A program made the position numbers and the translations under genes. This document shows, piece by piece, positions 51,877 through 64,000 of a DNA stretch of 64,000 nucleotides (its first letter is position 1; the number at the start of each line of letters is the position of its first letter). The stretch comes from Scleroderma bovista (lineage: Eukaryota > Basidiomycota > Agaricomycetes > Boletales > Sclerodermataceae): positions 203,488 to 267,487 of the forward strand of contig JAYMGJ010000346.1 of assembly GCA_037178675.1 (NCBI GenBank), written 5' to 3'. Below the pieces are notes generated by a model. That model saw nothing but the letters and a program-made list of their open reading frames with translations, ran no database searches and was not told the origin of the DNA.

Positions 51877-52482
51877 ATGTTCGCGAGAGTAACGTTAATC
51901 ATTGGTGCCATCATTCTCTTCGTGGCATCAACAACACTCGGTGCAGCCATACGGCAACCAGACCTTCAGCGTTATGACGCCATTATGGGTCAGTACACCA
52001 AATCCATTGGCCTTCCGTCTCTTACCAGGATTGCAGATGGAACGAACATGCCGTTGCGGAGAACTGGTGTGGAAGCACTGCCAAAGGCTGGGGCCATCCG
52101 GGAGGACCACACACGCCAACATACCCGCGGTGAGGAAGTGGATGTACCACTACCACAGCCCCCCGCCGTCCCTGTCGAGGATGCGGCAGTGCGCAGGGAC
52201 CCGCACCCAGTTGCTGCCCGCGTCAAGGGTGCAATATGGCGAGGCAATGAACACGAGGAGGCGAAAGAGAAGGCGCGGCATGATGCTAGCATAGACCCCG
52301 CCAATAAACGCCGCACCCCCGATGTTGTTTACAGGCGACAAGCGAGCAAGAGTGTAATCGGTGCAATCTGGAAGAATAATGTGCATCAGGAGACTGACAA
52401 AAAGAGAGGTGGGTTCATATTTCCAAACCTTGTGCAATCAACGGATCTGATGATATCAAAAATTAAAGCAGCACCTCAGTAG
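51877..52482 (+). CDS. Secreted Kex2-processed repeat protein, candidate peptide precursor
   Basis: Modelled as exons 51877-52408 and 52472-52482 (180 residues); the 63-nt intron GTGGGT..GCAG is stop-free and in frame, so reading through gives 201 residues and the same stop. A signal peptide (LIIGAIILFVASTTLGA) is followed by three related units: GAIREDHTRQHTRGE, GAIWRGNEHEEAKEKAR and GAIWKNNVHQETDKKR. The consensus is G-A-I-W-basic-x-N-x-H-E/Q. Dibasic sites (RR at LRRT, VRRD, KRRT, YRRQ, KKR) separate the units, so Kex2 would release each in its own fragment. A second member lies at 57871-58323. The layout matches known Kex2-processed repeat proteins and precursors of UstYa-dependent peptides. 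The product could also be a repellent-like or signalling peptide. No known core sequence was recognised. Confidence 0.72.
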   Translation: MFARVTLIIGAIILFVASTTLGAAIRQPDLQRYDAIMGQYTKSIGLPSLTRIADGTNMPLRRTGVEALPKAGAIREDHTRQHTRGEEVDVPLPQPPAVPVEDAAVRRDPHPVAARVKGAIWRGNEHEEAKEKARHDASIDPANKRRTPDVVYRRQASKSVIGAIWKNNVHQETDKKRGGFIFPNLVQSTDLMISKIKAAPQ

Positions 52483-55310
52483 AGAAGCACTCCAGCACCA
52501 CTCTCCTTTGTGCATGTATAAGGAAACTGATGATCATCCATGGAGTGGAAAACTTTCCTAGGAGGTGTGGGTATTTACGTAGCTCCTAGGCTTCTTTGAC
52601 AAAGACTTGCGGACTGGCTCGTATTCGCTTCTCTTCTACTTGGACACTTGAACCTACCTATTTTATTATGGACACCCGTTCTAACTACATAACTATTTAT
52701 CCCCCACTTTCATTACAACCGATACTGTCAAGTCAACTCCTCGTCATGTAATTCCCTGTGTAGCAAGTTGGCGGTTTGTAAACCTCAGCGTCAGTATCTT
52801 GATCCGTCTGTGATATGCCGACATTCAAAGAGTTACTTTTGGCTTAGAAGATGTGTGTGCGTTGTCTCTACTCGCGTGACCGAACTGTGTGTTGCATGGC
52901 TGTCTGATGCCTTCTGAATTCTGCACCTACTGCGTCGATTCCACAGCCTACGTCAAGGAGTTCTGCCTATTAAGTTAATAGCCCGAGCATCTTTTGATGA
53001 CAGCCTATGACAGCTCATCTCCCGTTCCTTGCAAGTTACATTCATTACAGCACCTGAAGCAAAGGCCCTGCCCCGGGGACAAGTTATGTCACGGTCTTCG
53101 GAATAGGCCTTACCCATGTGGATTCGGCAACAGATTGTCGGTCTTAGGTGCTGTGTTCTCTTCCATGTTGGAGAAAGATGTCCAGCAGCGAAAAAAAAGC
53201 AGCGGTCAGATCTTCAGACATCTAATTCAGCGCTCACATACATATTAGGGAACTCCTGAGGCAAAACATATCATCCCCGAACACCAGGAACCCGCGTGAT
53301 GCAGTATTGGTTATACCATCATGATGGCGGAAGGCGGAACACCAGCCCATCACAATAGCGGTGAAGAGGATGCGATAGCATCGGGGTGCCAGCCTGACTG
53401 CCAGTGCTGGTTGTCGTGCTACCATCAAACATAGGATTCCCACAGTTTGATAGAACTGGCATGATACCTCAATAAGTCTCCCTAAACAGACACTCCAATG
53501 AAGATAGTTGATTGACCGTAGCAAATTAGTACCACAAGCCTCGGGGTATATATCCACGGGCCACGATTATATTAGCCAATCTATTCCATTCCAGCCTCCT
53601 GAAGCTAAGCCCTGACGACAAGCTGCTCCTCAAAAATCAGTACTGCCCTGCACTGATATGCGTACACGAGAGGATGGAAGCGAGGGATCAAAATATTTCT
53701 CGAGGTTTGGTCCTCGTCCATTTACGCTGCTTGCCTTTACTAACACTGCAGAGTTACACTCACCTTCAAATCAAGTGTCTTTCTCTTCCTTTCGTCTGTA
53801 TCATTCTGTCTGTATTCACATCGTCTATGGTCGTACTGACGCCGGCTGAGGTTGGTAATGAGTAGGGGTCGCCAGAAGGAAACTAACGTGCACGAAAGCA
53901 CAGAATGAAGGGCCTGCAGAAAATAAGACTAGCCATTGGTCGACTCATTGTTTCGGAGTCGACACGGATGCCAGGATCCTAGTAAACAATACGCAGGCCG
54001 GATAACCACCATACCTGTCAAGCCGAGTCGTAACGTCGACACGTCGTCTTTAGGCCAGTTTCACCGAGATTGTCAGACAAGGTAATCAGTGGGGCCTTCG
54101 ACCTATCAACACTTGCCTTGATCGTGTCAATACGAGACACGTTACGATACTGCCGTGCAGGGGTTCAAGGATGGGGCGCAGATCATTAGATCAGTTTCGT
54201 ATTATTAGGATCAGTCCAGAGACATAGGTACATACTGTAATGTATCGCCGTCAGTGCTTTCTGCCATGGTAATTTCGAAATTAGCAACGCGTTCATAGTA
54301 GTAATGAACAAATTTACGACAGCGTTGGGACAGAGAGGTGGTTAACATTCGCCACCCCCTAACGACGTTTCAATCTCAGTTGACAAGAGGTCGCCTTTAA
54401 CGACCAATACCTGCTAAATTAAAGGCATAGAATGAACATCGAAAGAGTGAAGCGCTCGTTCCTTTGATTTCATTCCCGAGTTGTGGATATGGATTCCCTT
54501 TCATCTCTGGAACAAGCACGGGAAAGTGTGGAGGGAAGAGGAAGGGTGACGAGAGGCTCTACTGTTGAACCCCGAGGGCTAGGCTAATAAAAAGATGACA
54601 TAAGTGCCCCTTTTCTCTCCGCGCTGCCGTTGCACCACCCGAAGGCGTGGGGCCGTGCCCGGATTGGCACCGGTCCCCCGACAAAAAATAGACACTTTAT
54701 ATTGAATATACCACTAATTTTCTGTGTCACGTCACTGCACTTCAAGGTTTGTGGCCTGGGGACAATGACGAGGCCGGCCAGCCAGCACAATCACAGGCGA
54801 TGACGATGTGGAACGTACAGCCAGTGCCACCATCACCACCACAGACAACAGCGCAGACTGGCAGCCAGGCCACCACCACAGCACCTGTTCATATTGTCTA
54901 CGTATTGCCAATGTGTAAGACGAGGACCACTGCCGACATGGTGGAGTGGTGGGGCCGTTGTCTGCGTGATGGTGATGGTGATCGTGGTAGCCGTCATGGT
55001 GCAGGTGGAGTGGTGGCCGGCCTTCATTGTCGTCATCGTGCTGGGGCGAACGATGACACACGCCGGTGGTGGTCGTGGCAGCGCTGGTAGTTGTGTCAAT
55101 GACACTGTTGACGTGCGGCCGGGTAGTGGCCAGTCATCGGTGGCGATAGCGGGCTGTTATCATTGTTGTTGTCCGTCATGGTTGTGGTGTCATCAGCGGT
55201 GAGTTGCACTCCTGATCGTGCTCATGCTTGTGGGGTGCCGTTGACGTTGTTATGCGTGTGGTTGTGCTGGCAGGCGTCGTCATCATCATGCGGGTCATGG
55301 TGGCTAGCCA
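52483..55310. other. Gene-poor region, 2.8 kb
   Basis: No supported gene. From about 54.75 kb the sequence becomes enriched in GTGG/CCAC triplets leading into the hexanucleotide array. Scattered short frames in this part are compositional artefacts. Confidence 0.45.
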
Positions 55311-55530
<220 letters not shown>

Positions 55531-57870
55531 GTGAATGTGCAATGGTGTTGGCCAACCGTTGTTGTTGTCATGCAGTGGTGGTTGGCAGCCAGACACCGAT
55601 TATGGAGGTGGAGGTGGTCGCATCGATGCTGATGACAGTGGTGGTGTGCCATCGACACTGGTGCACGGGCTGGGGAAACCGTGGTCGTGGTCGTTGGCCA
55701 TCGTCACCGTCAATCGTGGTTGAGTGGTAATAGCCGTCTCGTTGATTGTAATTAAAAGGAATTAGTGAAAAAATGGAAAAATGGAAAAAAAATTTCATTG
55801 TCGTTGACTTCTGACCCGCTCATCGTACACAGTGATGACATGAGGCGATGGTGATTGCTACCGTTGTCGAGTTGAGATAGGTGGGGTGATCGTGACAGTG
55901 GTATTGCGGTCAGGAGGTCGTCGTCATCACTATCTGTCCCAGCTGTCCAGGGAGGTTGTTCTCCATCGATAGATATGCTTGGGCGGTTCAGTTTCGTATG
56001 CAGCAATACCATTCTGTGGAACCGTCGACATCTGGCCACGAAAATACATACTCGTCAATGTTGTCGAGCGGCAGTCAACACACTGGAGATGGACAGCAAG
56101 CATTCACGTGTTGACAGTTTGAAGCGTGGTTCACCGTCTGGACGATACTCGCCTCCTTCCTCATGACCGCCCCTGCTGCCCATGTGTACCTCGCCCGAGT
56201 CTCGTCAGCATGCGGAGATGGCCCACTCGACATATCCGAGCACACCGGCAGTGACGGGCCAGCTGCCTCCCCATCCTCGCGCGGCCAGGCACATGGCGCT
56301 TCCTCCGATCACGACACTGTCGCCCTCGTTATCGGTGTCATCGCCAACGGACGACAGGATAGTGGTGGACTGGCGCACGCCAACGCCGTCATCGGGGGGA
56401 CGGTTGAAGTCTTGCTGCAGAGTGTGACAAGAGAGTTGTGCCTTCAGGCTGCTAATAGGGTCATGCCGCCGGGGGTCAAAATGATTACTAACCAGTTTCA
56501 GCCGACTACACTGCCACTGCCGGTTTTCTCTGTACGGCATGCCGAGTTAGATCCATCGAACTTATGCGTCGTCGAACCCCTCCGTGTACAGAGAATGCAT
56601 GCACATAAATAGACCCGATGACCGCATTCAACTTTGTAGCAATGGGACTTAGAATGCGAACATCACTACGCTTGCCATGTATGTCAGTTGTAACGTATTA
56701 TGCGATAAGATGCTACTAGCCGACCAGTTAATGAGCCTAATACTTACAGCAACTTAGTAGTTTGTGTGCTACTACAAGGCATGTCCATATCTATGTCATA
56801 CTTGCAGGTTGCATATTTTTTGCACGTCTCCCAGCTGAAGTCGATAACACCCAGTACTAAAATTGGGAGACAACATCCTGATCACAATTTCACGGTGGTC
56901 TGAAATCATAACAGCTTGGAAACATTGGCTCATCTTGGTTTCTACTTTTCAGCCGTCTTGCCTTAATTCATCCCGTAATAGCCGACTCAAGTGAACGATA
57001 TCCGGGAGCTTCCCACGTTGCAGTGGCCTCCTATCATCCGTACCTGTTGCTTTGGGGCGTACATAGATGGCCGGCTACTGTCGCCTGTTCGTCGTGTGCC
57101 GTTGGTATGTTTGTTTCAACATGCGAATCATTCCAAGCATGGCACGGCCCGCCGCCACATTGACTCCGAAAACAGTTTGGGTGTCCCGGAGGGACATTGT
57201 CTCCTAGATGTGGTAGCAAAGGAAGGTCCCACCAACAAGTGCCTGCGCCTTCAAGGACCAGGGGCCGCGACGGGCAGTAATTTCCTGTTCGGTTCCTAGT
57301 TGAAGGGCTGAGATGGCTGAAGCTGTGTAGCTAGTGGGGATATCGCGGACGTCCAAGGTGACCTACGTGTATCCACCTTTGCCTTCTTTGGAACAGCCTT
57401 TCTAATTTCTGGCGAAAAAGGGCATGTCAGGGTGAATTAACAAAGTACGCATGAGACAAGAATAGAATCGCTTTTACACCAAGAGTGACTCGTCCGAGAG
57501 TTGCCTGATTGCCAACCAACTCATCTTGTCAGGCGATGCTAAGGCAGAGTTCGTCCAGTTTCATCTCGTTACTACGTTTCTAACCACGGTTGTCTTCAGG
57601 GCGGCAGTCATAGGCCTTGGATCACCGCTTCAGTGATATTGTCAGTAACCGTGCTCGATGGCCCAAGGGTGAAGGAGGAAGCTGTAAGCCGCGTATTACA
57701 AATCCGATTCTCTTGTCGTGACGGATATCGCCTCTCTCGCCGCAAAACTAGATATGAGATGAGATATAAAAACGAACTCGAGGCGTCAAGTAGGCATCGA
57801 AACGCGTCTGCCTCACCCCTCGACAACTATTAATTTTCTCCGAACACTAGAACTATATACTCTCACCATC
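55531..57870. other. Gene-poor region, 2.3 kb, with promoter of the next gene
   Basis: No supported gene. A 149-codon plus-strand frame (56163-56612) and a minus-strand one (55752-56039) are the longest but have no recognisable domain. The TATA box at 57765-57770 precedes the second repeat-peptide gene. Confidence 0.4.
57765..57770 (+). promoter_or_regulatory. TATA box of the repeat-peptide gene at 57871
   Basis: TATAAA 101 bp upstream of the ATG, similar in placement to the TATA box of the related gene at 51877. Confidence 0.5.
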
Positions 57871-58323
57871 ATGCGCTTCACAACCTTTTCTACATGCATC
57901 ATTCTGTCTATCCCCATATTGTCCGTGACAGCTATCCCTATTGCTCCAGCATCAGTGGAGGTTGGGATGCAACGGAGATCCCCCGCACCTTCTGGAGAAA
58001 TCTGGAGGGATTATGTCCACCAAGAAGCTCAAAGGGAGGCTCGATCTACTGAAAGTAAGTGGCAAATGGATGCAACAAATGTCAGTACTAATGCTTGCAC
58101 AAACAGCTGTTGTCGGCATCGAGAGAAGAGCGCCAGAAGGGGAGATATGGAAGAACCGCGCGCATGAAGTTGTGCAGGAAAAGTCACGATCCGCAGAACG
58201 TAAGTGGAGGAGTTGATCATGCACGACATCTATTAAGAGCACTTTTCTAATTTAGCGATGTCTGAGTCTTTAACGGCAAAGAGGCTGTCGTCGATTGTCA
58301 ATTCGGATGAACTTCAGGCATGA
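57871..58323 (+). CDS. Secreted Kex2-processed repeat protein, second member
   Basis: Three exons, 57871-58054, 58107-58199 and 58256-58323, encode 114 residues. A signal peptide (TFSTCIILSIPILSVTA) precedes two units, GEIWRDYVHQEAQREARS and GEIWKNRAHEVVQEKSRS, each preceded by a dibasic site (QRR, ERR) and a short S-P/A-P leader. Each unit closes its own exon, and both exons end in GAA plus one base followed by GTAAGTGG, which points to exon duplication. The third exon supplies a short tail with one KR. The consensus G-x-I-W-basic-x-x-x-H is shared with the gene at 51877, so the two form a family. Function unknown; candidates are a processed secreted peptide or a precursor for a modified peptide. 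Confidence 0.72.
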
Positions 58324-60263
58324 GGTGGCGAACACACCCGTCCAGAAATAACCAAAGTCGCCATCGTCTCCAGATCCCCTTACGGCCAAGAGTTGATCGG
58401 AAAAACCTTACTAATTTCGATAATCTATCACGGAAGCTGCAGGGCAGCGTTGCCTTAATCGGTCTCTTGGACACTCGAGCTACTGTATCCCCATGACCCC
58501 TTGTGAGTTTCGAGTCATTAGCTAAGTTTTATATTGTTAGTATCATTGGAGGAGGGGGGCATTTGATTGTTCACATACACATAATTTATTGGCACCATTG
58601 AAAGATACAACACACCTATCCCTTGTAGCTGTTATTTCATTTATCCTTGGAATGCGGACTAATACGCTTATGGCGATCCCATTTAAATGAGGTGTTCGTG
58701 CAACTTCGGAAGGATGTGAGAGAAAAATCCATGCGCTGCATAGTTCGAACTACTCGTGACTTAGCATTCAAAATCGCAACAGGGAGAATGGGCGCCCACC
58801 GCCGTACAAGGTGGCATACTGGTCCTTGCCTGTCGTGAATGATAAGGATGCCGTGCTGTCTACACAAGCACCTACAACGAGATGACATTACATGTGCTCC
58901 ACGGCGGCAGTGTTCCCGAGCTATGTACGTCGGTGCTCGCATCCCTCACTGTCTTGAACGTCCTGGATTCCATATCAGCGAGCTTGTGAAGGAATCGCCA
59001 AGCTGCTGCACAGGATCAACGCCCTTTCTCCCAGTGGACTCGAAGTTAGTTGCGATCGAACCGCATGCCACTACATATTGTGTAGTAGAGCGCAAGTATC
59101 TAGATTCTGAAACGAACTGAACTGCTCAGCAGTAAGTTTAGTATCATATGTTTTACCCACACAAGAAACTTTGTCAGGGAGTTCAGCACGCGGATGGCGT
59201 ACTAGTTGTGGAAACGTGGAGAGGGAGACGCTGCCTCGATCCAGCCTCAAAGTCTTATCATCGTCCCGCGGGAACACAACTGTGCGACGTCTAGAAGAGT
59301 GGATTGAGCCAAGCGCATGCACAGCTAGGCGGCCGCAGTAAGGCACTGGTAAAGGGAACGATTACTGGCGTAAAGGGCTGACACGAAACACTATATCATG
59401 CGAAGGACAGATAACAAACTAAAGACAGTCGTGAGTGGGAAAGGAGGAGTGACTGTTGGGCATTGCTGCGAGTTCTCGGTGATCGAAAGACAAACACTAC
59501 GTTGCTGGCTGTCGGACATTTGATCCTCGGCCATTCCGGACCTCACATGCTTCAGGTCAACAAATCGGAACTGAATGCACTCAGTGTGCAATTGGACGGC
59601 AGCCTCGCTCATTGGTTAAGTAGGCAGTATTCGACATGTCGAGGTGCCACCGAACCAACATGTGTTAGCCTGATTCAAGCCTTTTGACTACTACGTCCTT
59701 GCAATTGAAAGGTATTGACGGCAATGCAGATATTCACGCGGATCGCTCACAGGTCGCAAACATTGCAGATCTAGCTGAGACTGCACTTGTGTAAACGCAA
59801 ATCTTCCACCCAAAGTGATCTGGGAATAAGATGAGCAGAAGAAATTATTGAGTAGTACGACTCACTAACATGAAATTTTGCGTAGTGTCACACTTCAACC
59901 CGACGACAACACTGGCCTTAGATTTCAACGACAGCGTCGCGAGCGATGCTGAGGGTAGAGAAATAAAACATAGAGGAGGTTAATGCACCCAATCTATATG
60001 TATTTATATTGGCTTTGGAAGACTGAGAATTGCCAATGACAATACCGCATCGATTCCTCTTGCGCCTATGATGGATATAGGGGGAAAGAGTACCCTTGTC
60101 GTCGAGACCGACACTGATGTCATCTCCCGAGACATCCGTCGACTGTGGCGCAGCTGTTGAGAATTTCCAGATTGGGAAGTCAGACAAAGTCACCCTATCC
60201 CTGCCGTCATGCACGCAGTTGACGACTTTCACGACCACCGACACCACTTTATTCATCTAACTT
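58324..60263. other. Gene-poor region, 1.9 kb
   Basis: Short frames on both strands show no domain or convincing splice model. It contains the promoter of the kelch gene at its right end. Confidence 0.45.
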
Positions 60264-63200
60264 ATGACTCAAGTTCGCACAGAACTGCCACCACCTTCTT
60301 TCCGCGTGCATTGGTCTCCAATATTGTCTTGGTTTTGGTTCATACCCCTCGTCTTTGCTCAGTACTCCCCAATACCAAGGTATGTGCTTTGAAAAGCGTC
60401 ACGTCGAGTCTAAATTACACATCTTGGTGAACAGGTGGGGTCAGGCTACTGTACTTCTGGACAATCTGCTGTATGTACACGGAGGTCTATCCGATCCTTA
60501 CAACTCCTACTCGTATGCATCTGCGCCTACTACACCCGATGTCTTGCTACTCGACCTTTCAACCTCGTTCGACGCTTCAGCGCCCCCGTGGCAACTCCTT
60601 CACGCGACATTCTCTCCTGCATTAGCGTGGCATACACTTACTGCATTCAATGCATCTCACATACTACTCTTTGGTGGTCAGCCCGGACTCAATTCCCAAA
60701 CAGTCTTAACAACACTAGATGATTCTGCTATGTTACTTTCGGTGTCGAACCACATGGATCCTACCTTTATTATCGAAACTCAGAACTGGGCAGGCGAACC
60801 TATGCGGAGAATGCGCCATGCCGCATCATCTGGTGATGGAAAAGTATGGATCATCGGTGGTGAAAAGGCAGATGGATCTGGGAGTGCCTTTTCTGAGCAC
60901 TTCATATTCTATCCTTCCAGCATGGAATTTATTCATATGTCGTCAGGACACTATTCCCCACCCGATATATTTGGCCACGCTTCACTCGCACTGTCCGACG
61001 AGATGCTCGTGGTACTTGGCGGATATTGCGCCTCGTGCGGGGGACTTGCCCCTCTATCTTCAATCTGGGCTCTCAATACCACCAAGAATGACCCCGAGTG
61101 GGAACTCTTACCTGTGTCTGGTGGCTCATTGCCAGGTCCTCGTCGAGACTTTGCCTCTGCTGTCCTTCCAAATGGAAACATCCTTATTCACGGAGGTGGA
61201 AATGCCGACCTGGAGGAAACCTACAGCGATGGCTGGATCTTGGACACAAGTACGACCCCTATGACATGGCAGAGCATTGAGGCTCTTTCACAGGTTGGAA
61301 AGAGGAAGAACCACGCCGCAATCCAAGCAGGAAGCCTAGTCTTGTTTTGTTTTGGTACGCCGTTACCGAACACTGGGGTATTCAGATTGACTTTTCTGGC
61401 AGGGTATGGTGCTTCAGCCCCTGCTCCGGCTTCTATGTTTATATTTGACCCATCCACTTTGGAGATGGTGTCTTCGTATACAGCTCCGTCCCCCTCTTCA
61501 AGTGCGATTCTCGCAGGTCCTACACAGATGGGCGACCCTGGCTCGAAACCAGACCCCGGCAACACTGGCACTATGCCTAGTAGTGTACCTTCGGGAATAG
61601 ACTCCCCTTCAGACCCCTCAGAATCGAGTCCCAATACTAGTAATTCCAGCATGCTCGCGATTGCACTTGGGACAACATTTGGATTTCTGGGCATCGTCGC
61701 AGGAACTATGGTCGTTTACTATGTGAAACGCGCGCATGATCGAAATGTTCCAGCCAAATTTGTTCTACTCGGCGGAGACCTTGAGGACAAGTCAGGAGAT
61801 GGTGGGCAAGACAGTGGAGCCGTTCCCGTCGCAGGAAGCCACTACGCAGTCCGCAGTGGGGTGAACTGGTTAGGGGTAGGTTCGTTGGCTGGCGTGCTTG
61901 CCTATCTTGGCATCCGCTCTTCTCGTAGGGCCCACCACCGGCCACGCAGGGATATGTTCGCCGATGAAGACACACGCTCCTTTACCTGGGGTGGTCGACT
62001 CGGAGCATCACGCAGAGAAGGCAGCGATGCGACCAGCGCATGGTCATTTCGTTCCATGGGTGCGATGGTTCGCAATGCGGTATCTCGCGAACCAAGTGCT
62101 TCGGGCACGGTCGGCGACCGAGAAGAGCGGCTGAGCCGTATTGGAGAGGTCGACCGGCAAGAGTTGATGGCCAGCGTGAGGCATCCGTCACAGGGGAGAT
62201 TGCCAAAGCCAGGTGGTAGTGCATGGGCATATGCAGACCCATTTGCAGATCCACACCCGGAGGACGAGTATCTTGGGCTTAATCTGCGCCGTGGTACACT
62301 CGAGCGGGACGACGAATACGATCGTCATATCCCACGCGACATACCAGTGGATGACTATGATTTAATTCCACCATTGAAGATCACCTCGCCGATCACCTTC
62401 CCGCTTCGCGCGCTCAGTCCTCTCAAGGAGGTCAGCCACACCTCATCCCCCAACCCCGCTAGTCCCCCGCACCTATCACTTGATATTTCCCAGCCCACCC
62501 TATCCCCATTCGAACCAAAGACACCCACTAGCCCGACAGCTCGTACACCGTATCCACCGCCGGAAGTCCTTTCTCGCCGCTTGTCGCTTTCAACCCCATA
62601 TTCACCACCTTTGCAGCCTATCCGCCGTTCCGACAGCTGGTGGGCCCGTTTCGCCAAAACATCCCTCCTTGATAGGCGAGGTACTGTCTCCTCCAACAGC
62701 AACAAGCTTCTTGATTTCAGAGACCCCGCCCCCGCGCCACCCCTAGCAGCCATAGAAGAGAACTCGATCCCTAAGTTATCCCCCACTGAATCCACGTTCA
62801 AGAGTGATGGTAATATACCACTGGCCAGGAAACATGCCCGCTCGATCTCGTCTGCGCACAGTATGCGCACCGCTGATACCGAGTCTGCGGAGCGGCTCGG
62901 AGGAAGTTACGACGTCGTGCAGCGCATCCCTTCAGAGGTATCTCTGTCGCGAAACACCGTTGCCTCGAGCACTGTCGAAGCGGCAAGTACTACGGGCGGC
63001 GGCGTAAGACGAGCGGAAAAGAAAGGAGGCTTGTTGGCGGTCAATCGTCTGAGCACTGCGACAGCGGACGAGTCCATCCTGACTGTCGGCTCTTCGGTCG
63101 AGCACTCGCTGCTGTCCTTTCCTTCGCAGACGTTGGTCTCGGCGGGTTCGCCGAAGACGGAGACGACGGCGATAAATATGAGGTCACCGTCACCGTTAGC

Positions 63201-63480
63201 AATGACGACCGCCTCTGCCACTAAGACCCGGGAGCACTCCCCCTCACCTCCCCCGGCTTCGCCGACGGGGAATGAAGGCTCGGCAGTGGCGCACAAAGTT
63301 CGCGCATATGAAAGAAGGTTGTCACAAGACTTGGAGTCGCAACTCTCTTCTCCGCGGAAGAATACCTGTAAGCGAGAAGAAATGCCGTCGCGAAGTCGAC
63401 CAACGATCAAGTACGGACTTGCCCCGCATGCTTCGCTCTACATTGCCAACCCAGACTCGTCCTCTGAACCTGTCCCATGA
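60264..63480 (+). CDS. Kelch-repeat single-pass membrane protein
   Basis: Three exons, 60264-60379, 60435-61354 and 61403-63480, encode 1037 residues. A signal sequence (ILSWFWFIPLVFAQ) comes from exon 1. The extracellular half contains kelch blades: NLLYVHGGLSD, HILLFGGQPG, VWIIGGEKADG, MLVVLGGYCASCG and NILIHGGGNADLEETYSDGW. A Pro/Ser-rich stalk and one transmembrane segment (MLAIALGTTFGFLGIVAGTM, about residues 425-450) follow. The cytoplasmic tail of about 590 residues is Ser/Pro-rich and low in structure. Intron 61355-61402 is 48 nt, stop-free and in frame, so it can be missed. Known relatives are fungal surface kelch proteins of unclear role, possibly in cell polarity or wall sensing. 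An ATG at 60355 gives a start lacking the signal peptide and was rejected. Confidence 0.85.
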
Positions 63481-64000
63481 AGAAAAAAAAAGGGCCACCC
63501 TACTTTACTTGTTTCCATGGCATCACTACGTTCTTCTGGTCATCCAGGTATTGTTTGTTTATGTACCCTGTACCCTACGTCTTTCGGCCTGTATTGTTGG
63601 ATGTTGCACTGTCGTTTTGTTGAGCCCGCCCTTTCTTATTGCCCAACGGTGTAACCTCATGATTCAAAAATGATTCACACACATCCATGCGTATACTCCA
63701 TGTCAGACTCCCTTGGCTGCCAGTTTTGTTCAGTGATATCGTCAACTAGTTGGTGTTTCAGTACATTCTATTCTGAGGAATTTTTTTTTTGTTATCAACA
63801 ATAGTACGCATGGTCAAGAAGAACGGAACAGAATAAAGCAATATTCCAAACTGATGTCTTTGATGTTCTGATGGAGGATTGCCAACCCATGACCTAGATG
63901 CTGATTGGCGACATCATCGCATGAAGGACCCACCCATCCAGTCAAGGAATTTTCGATAATGATCTCCCCGGGGTGGCAGCTGTCCAGATCGACGAATATG
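63481..64000. other. 3' flank of the kelch gene
   Basis: 520 bp with no gene. AT-rich, with a T10 run at about 63780; probably 3' UTR and spacer. Confidence 0.5.

Noticed and set aside
56163..56612. 149-codon plus-strand frame
   Set aside because: No recognisable motif, and it lies in compositionally biased DNA beside the hexanucleotide array.

Overview
The window looks like genomic DNA of a mushroom-forming basidiomycete (Agaricomycetes). Genes are dense and intron-rich, with many introns of about 45-65 nt carrying GT..AG borders and CTRAY-like branch points. The gene repertoire (Prp22, CCT5, PP2A, a GPI-anchored secreted protein, Crypton-type recombinase, UstYa-like oxidase) fits that group. 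All exon borders were assigned by eye from splice signals, frame continuity and family similarity. For every intact multi-exon gene below the exon lengths sum to a multiple of three, which is the main internal check.

1-20.3 kb is a conserved housekeeping block. It holds two tandem CRAL-TRIO (SEC14-like) genes, the first running off the left edge, then a BAHD-type acyltransferase, the spliceosomal DEAH helicase Prp22, a GH3 beta-glucosidase with a PA14 insert, a SUN-domain nuclear envelope protein and the PP2A catalytic subunit, all on the minus strand. The chaperonin subunit CCT5 diverges from PP2A across a 139-bp shared promoter. 20.9-25.6 kb holds a GPI-anchored secreted protein and a sulfite oxidase-like molybdoenzyme.

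25.6-35.3 kb is an accessory, mobile-element-like island. It starts with a decayed, intron-containing copy of the PRP8 C-terminal half, into which a fragment of a PHO85-type cyclin gene is spliced. An apparently complete XPG/GEN1-like nuclease gene follows. Next comes a Crypton-type tyrosine recombinase with a C-terminal GCR1-like DNA-binding domain, broken by one frameshift in a G8 run.

35.3-48.9 kb returns to ordinary genes: a zinc alcohol dehydrogenase, a small mitochondrial-type protein with a 12-nt microexon, a GH28 polygalacturonase, a conserved hypothetical protein, a cytochrome P450 and a seven-helix membrane protein in divergent orientation.

49.9-58.3 kb is the most interesting accessory region. 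A UstYa-like (DUF3328) oxidase with two HxxHC motifs lies beside a small single-pass membrane protein and a secreted protein. In that protein a G-A-I-W unit is repeated, each copy in a separate fragment bounded by dibasic Kex2 sites. A second gene of the same family (57.9 kb) carries G-E-I-W units, one per exon. This resembles a ribosomally made, Kex2-processed and UstY-modified peptide (dikaritin-like) locus, or a Kex2-processed repeat protein family. Between the two lies about 5 kb of gene-poor sequence with a 220-bp GGTCGT hexanucleotide array. The window ends with a large kelch-repeat membrane protein.
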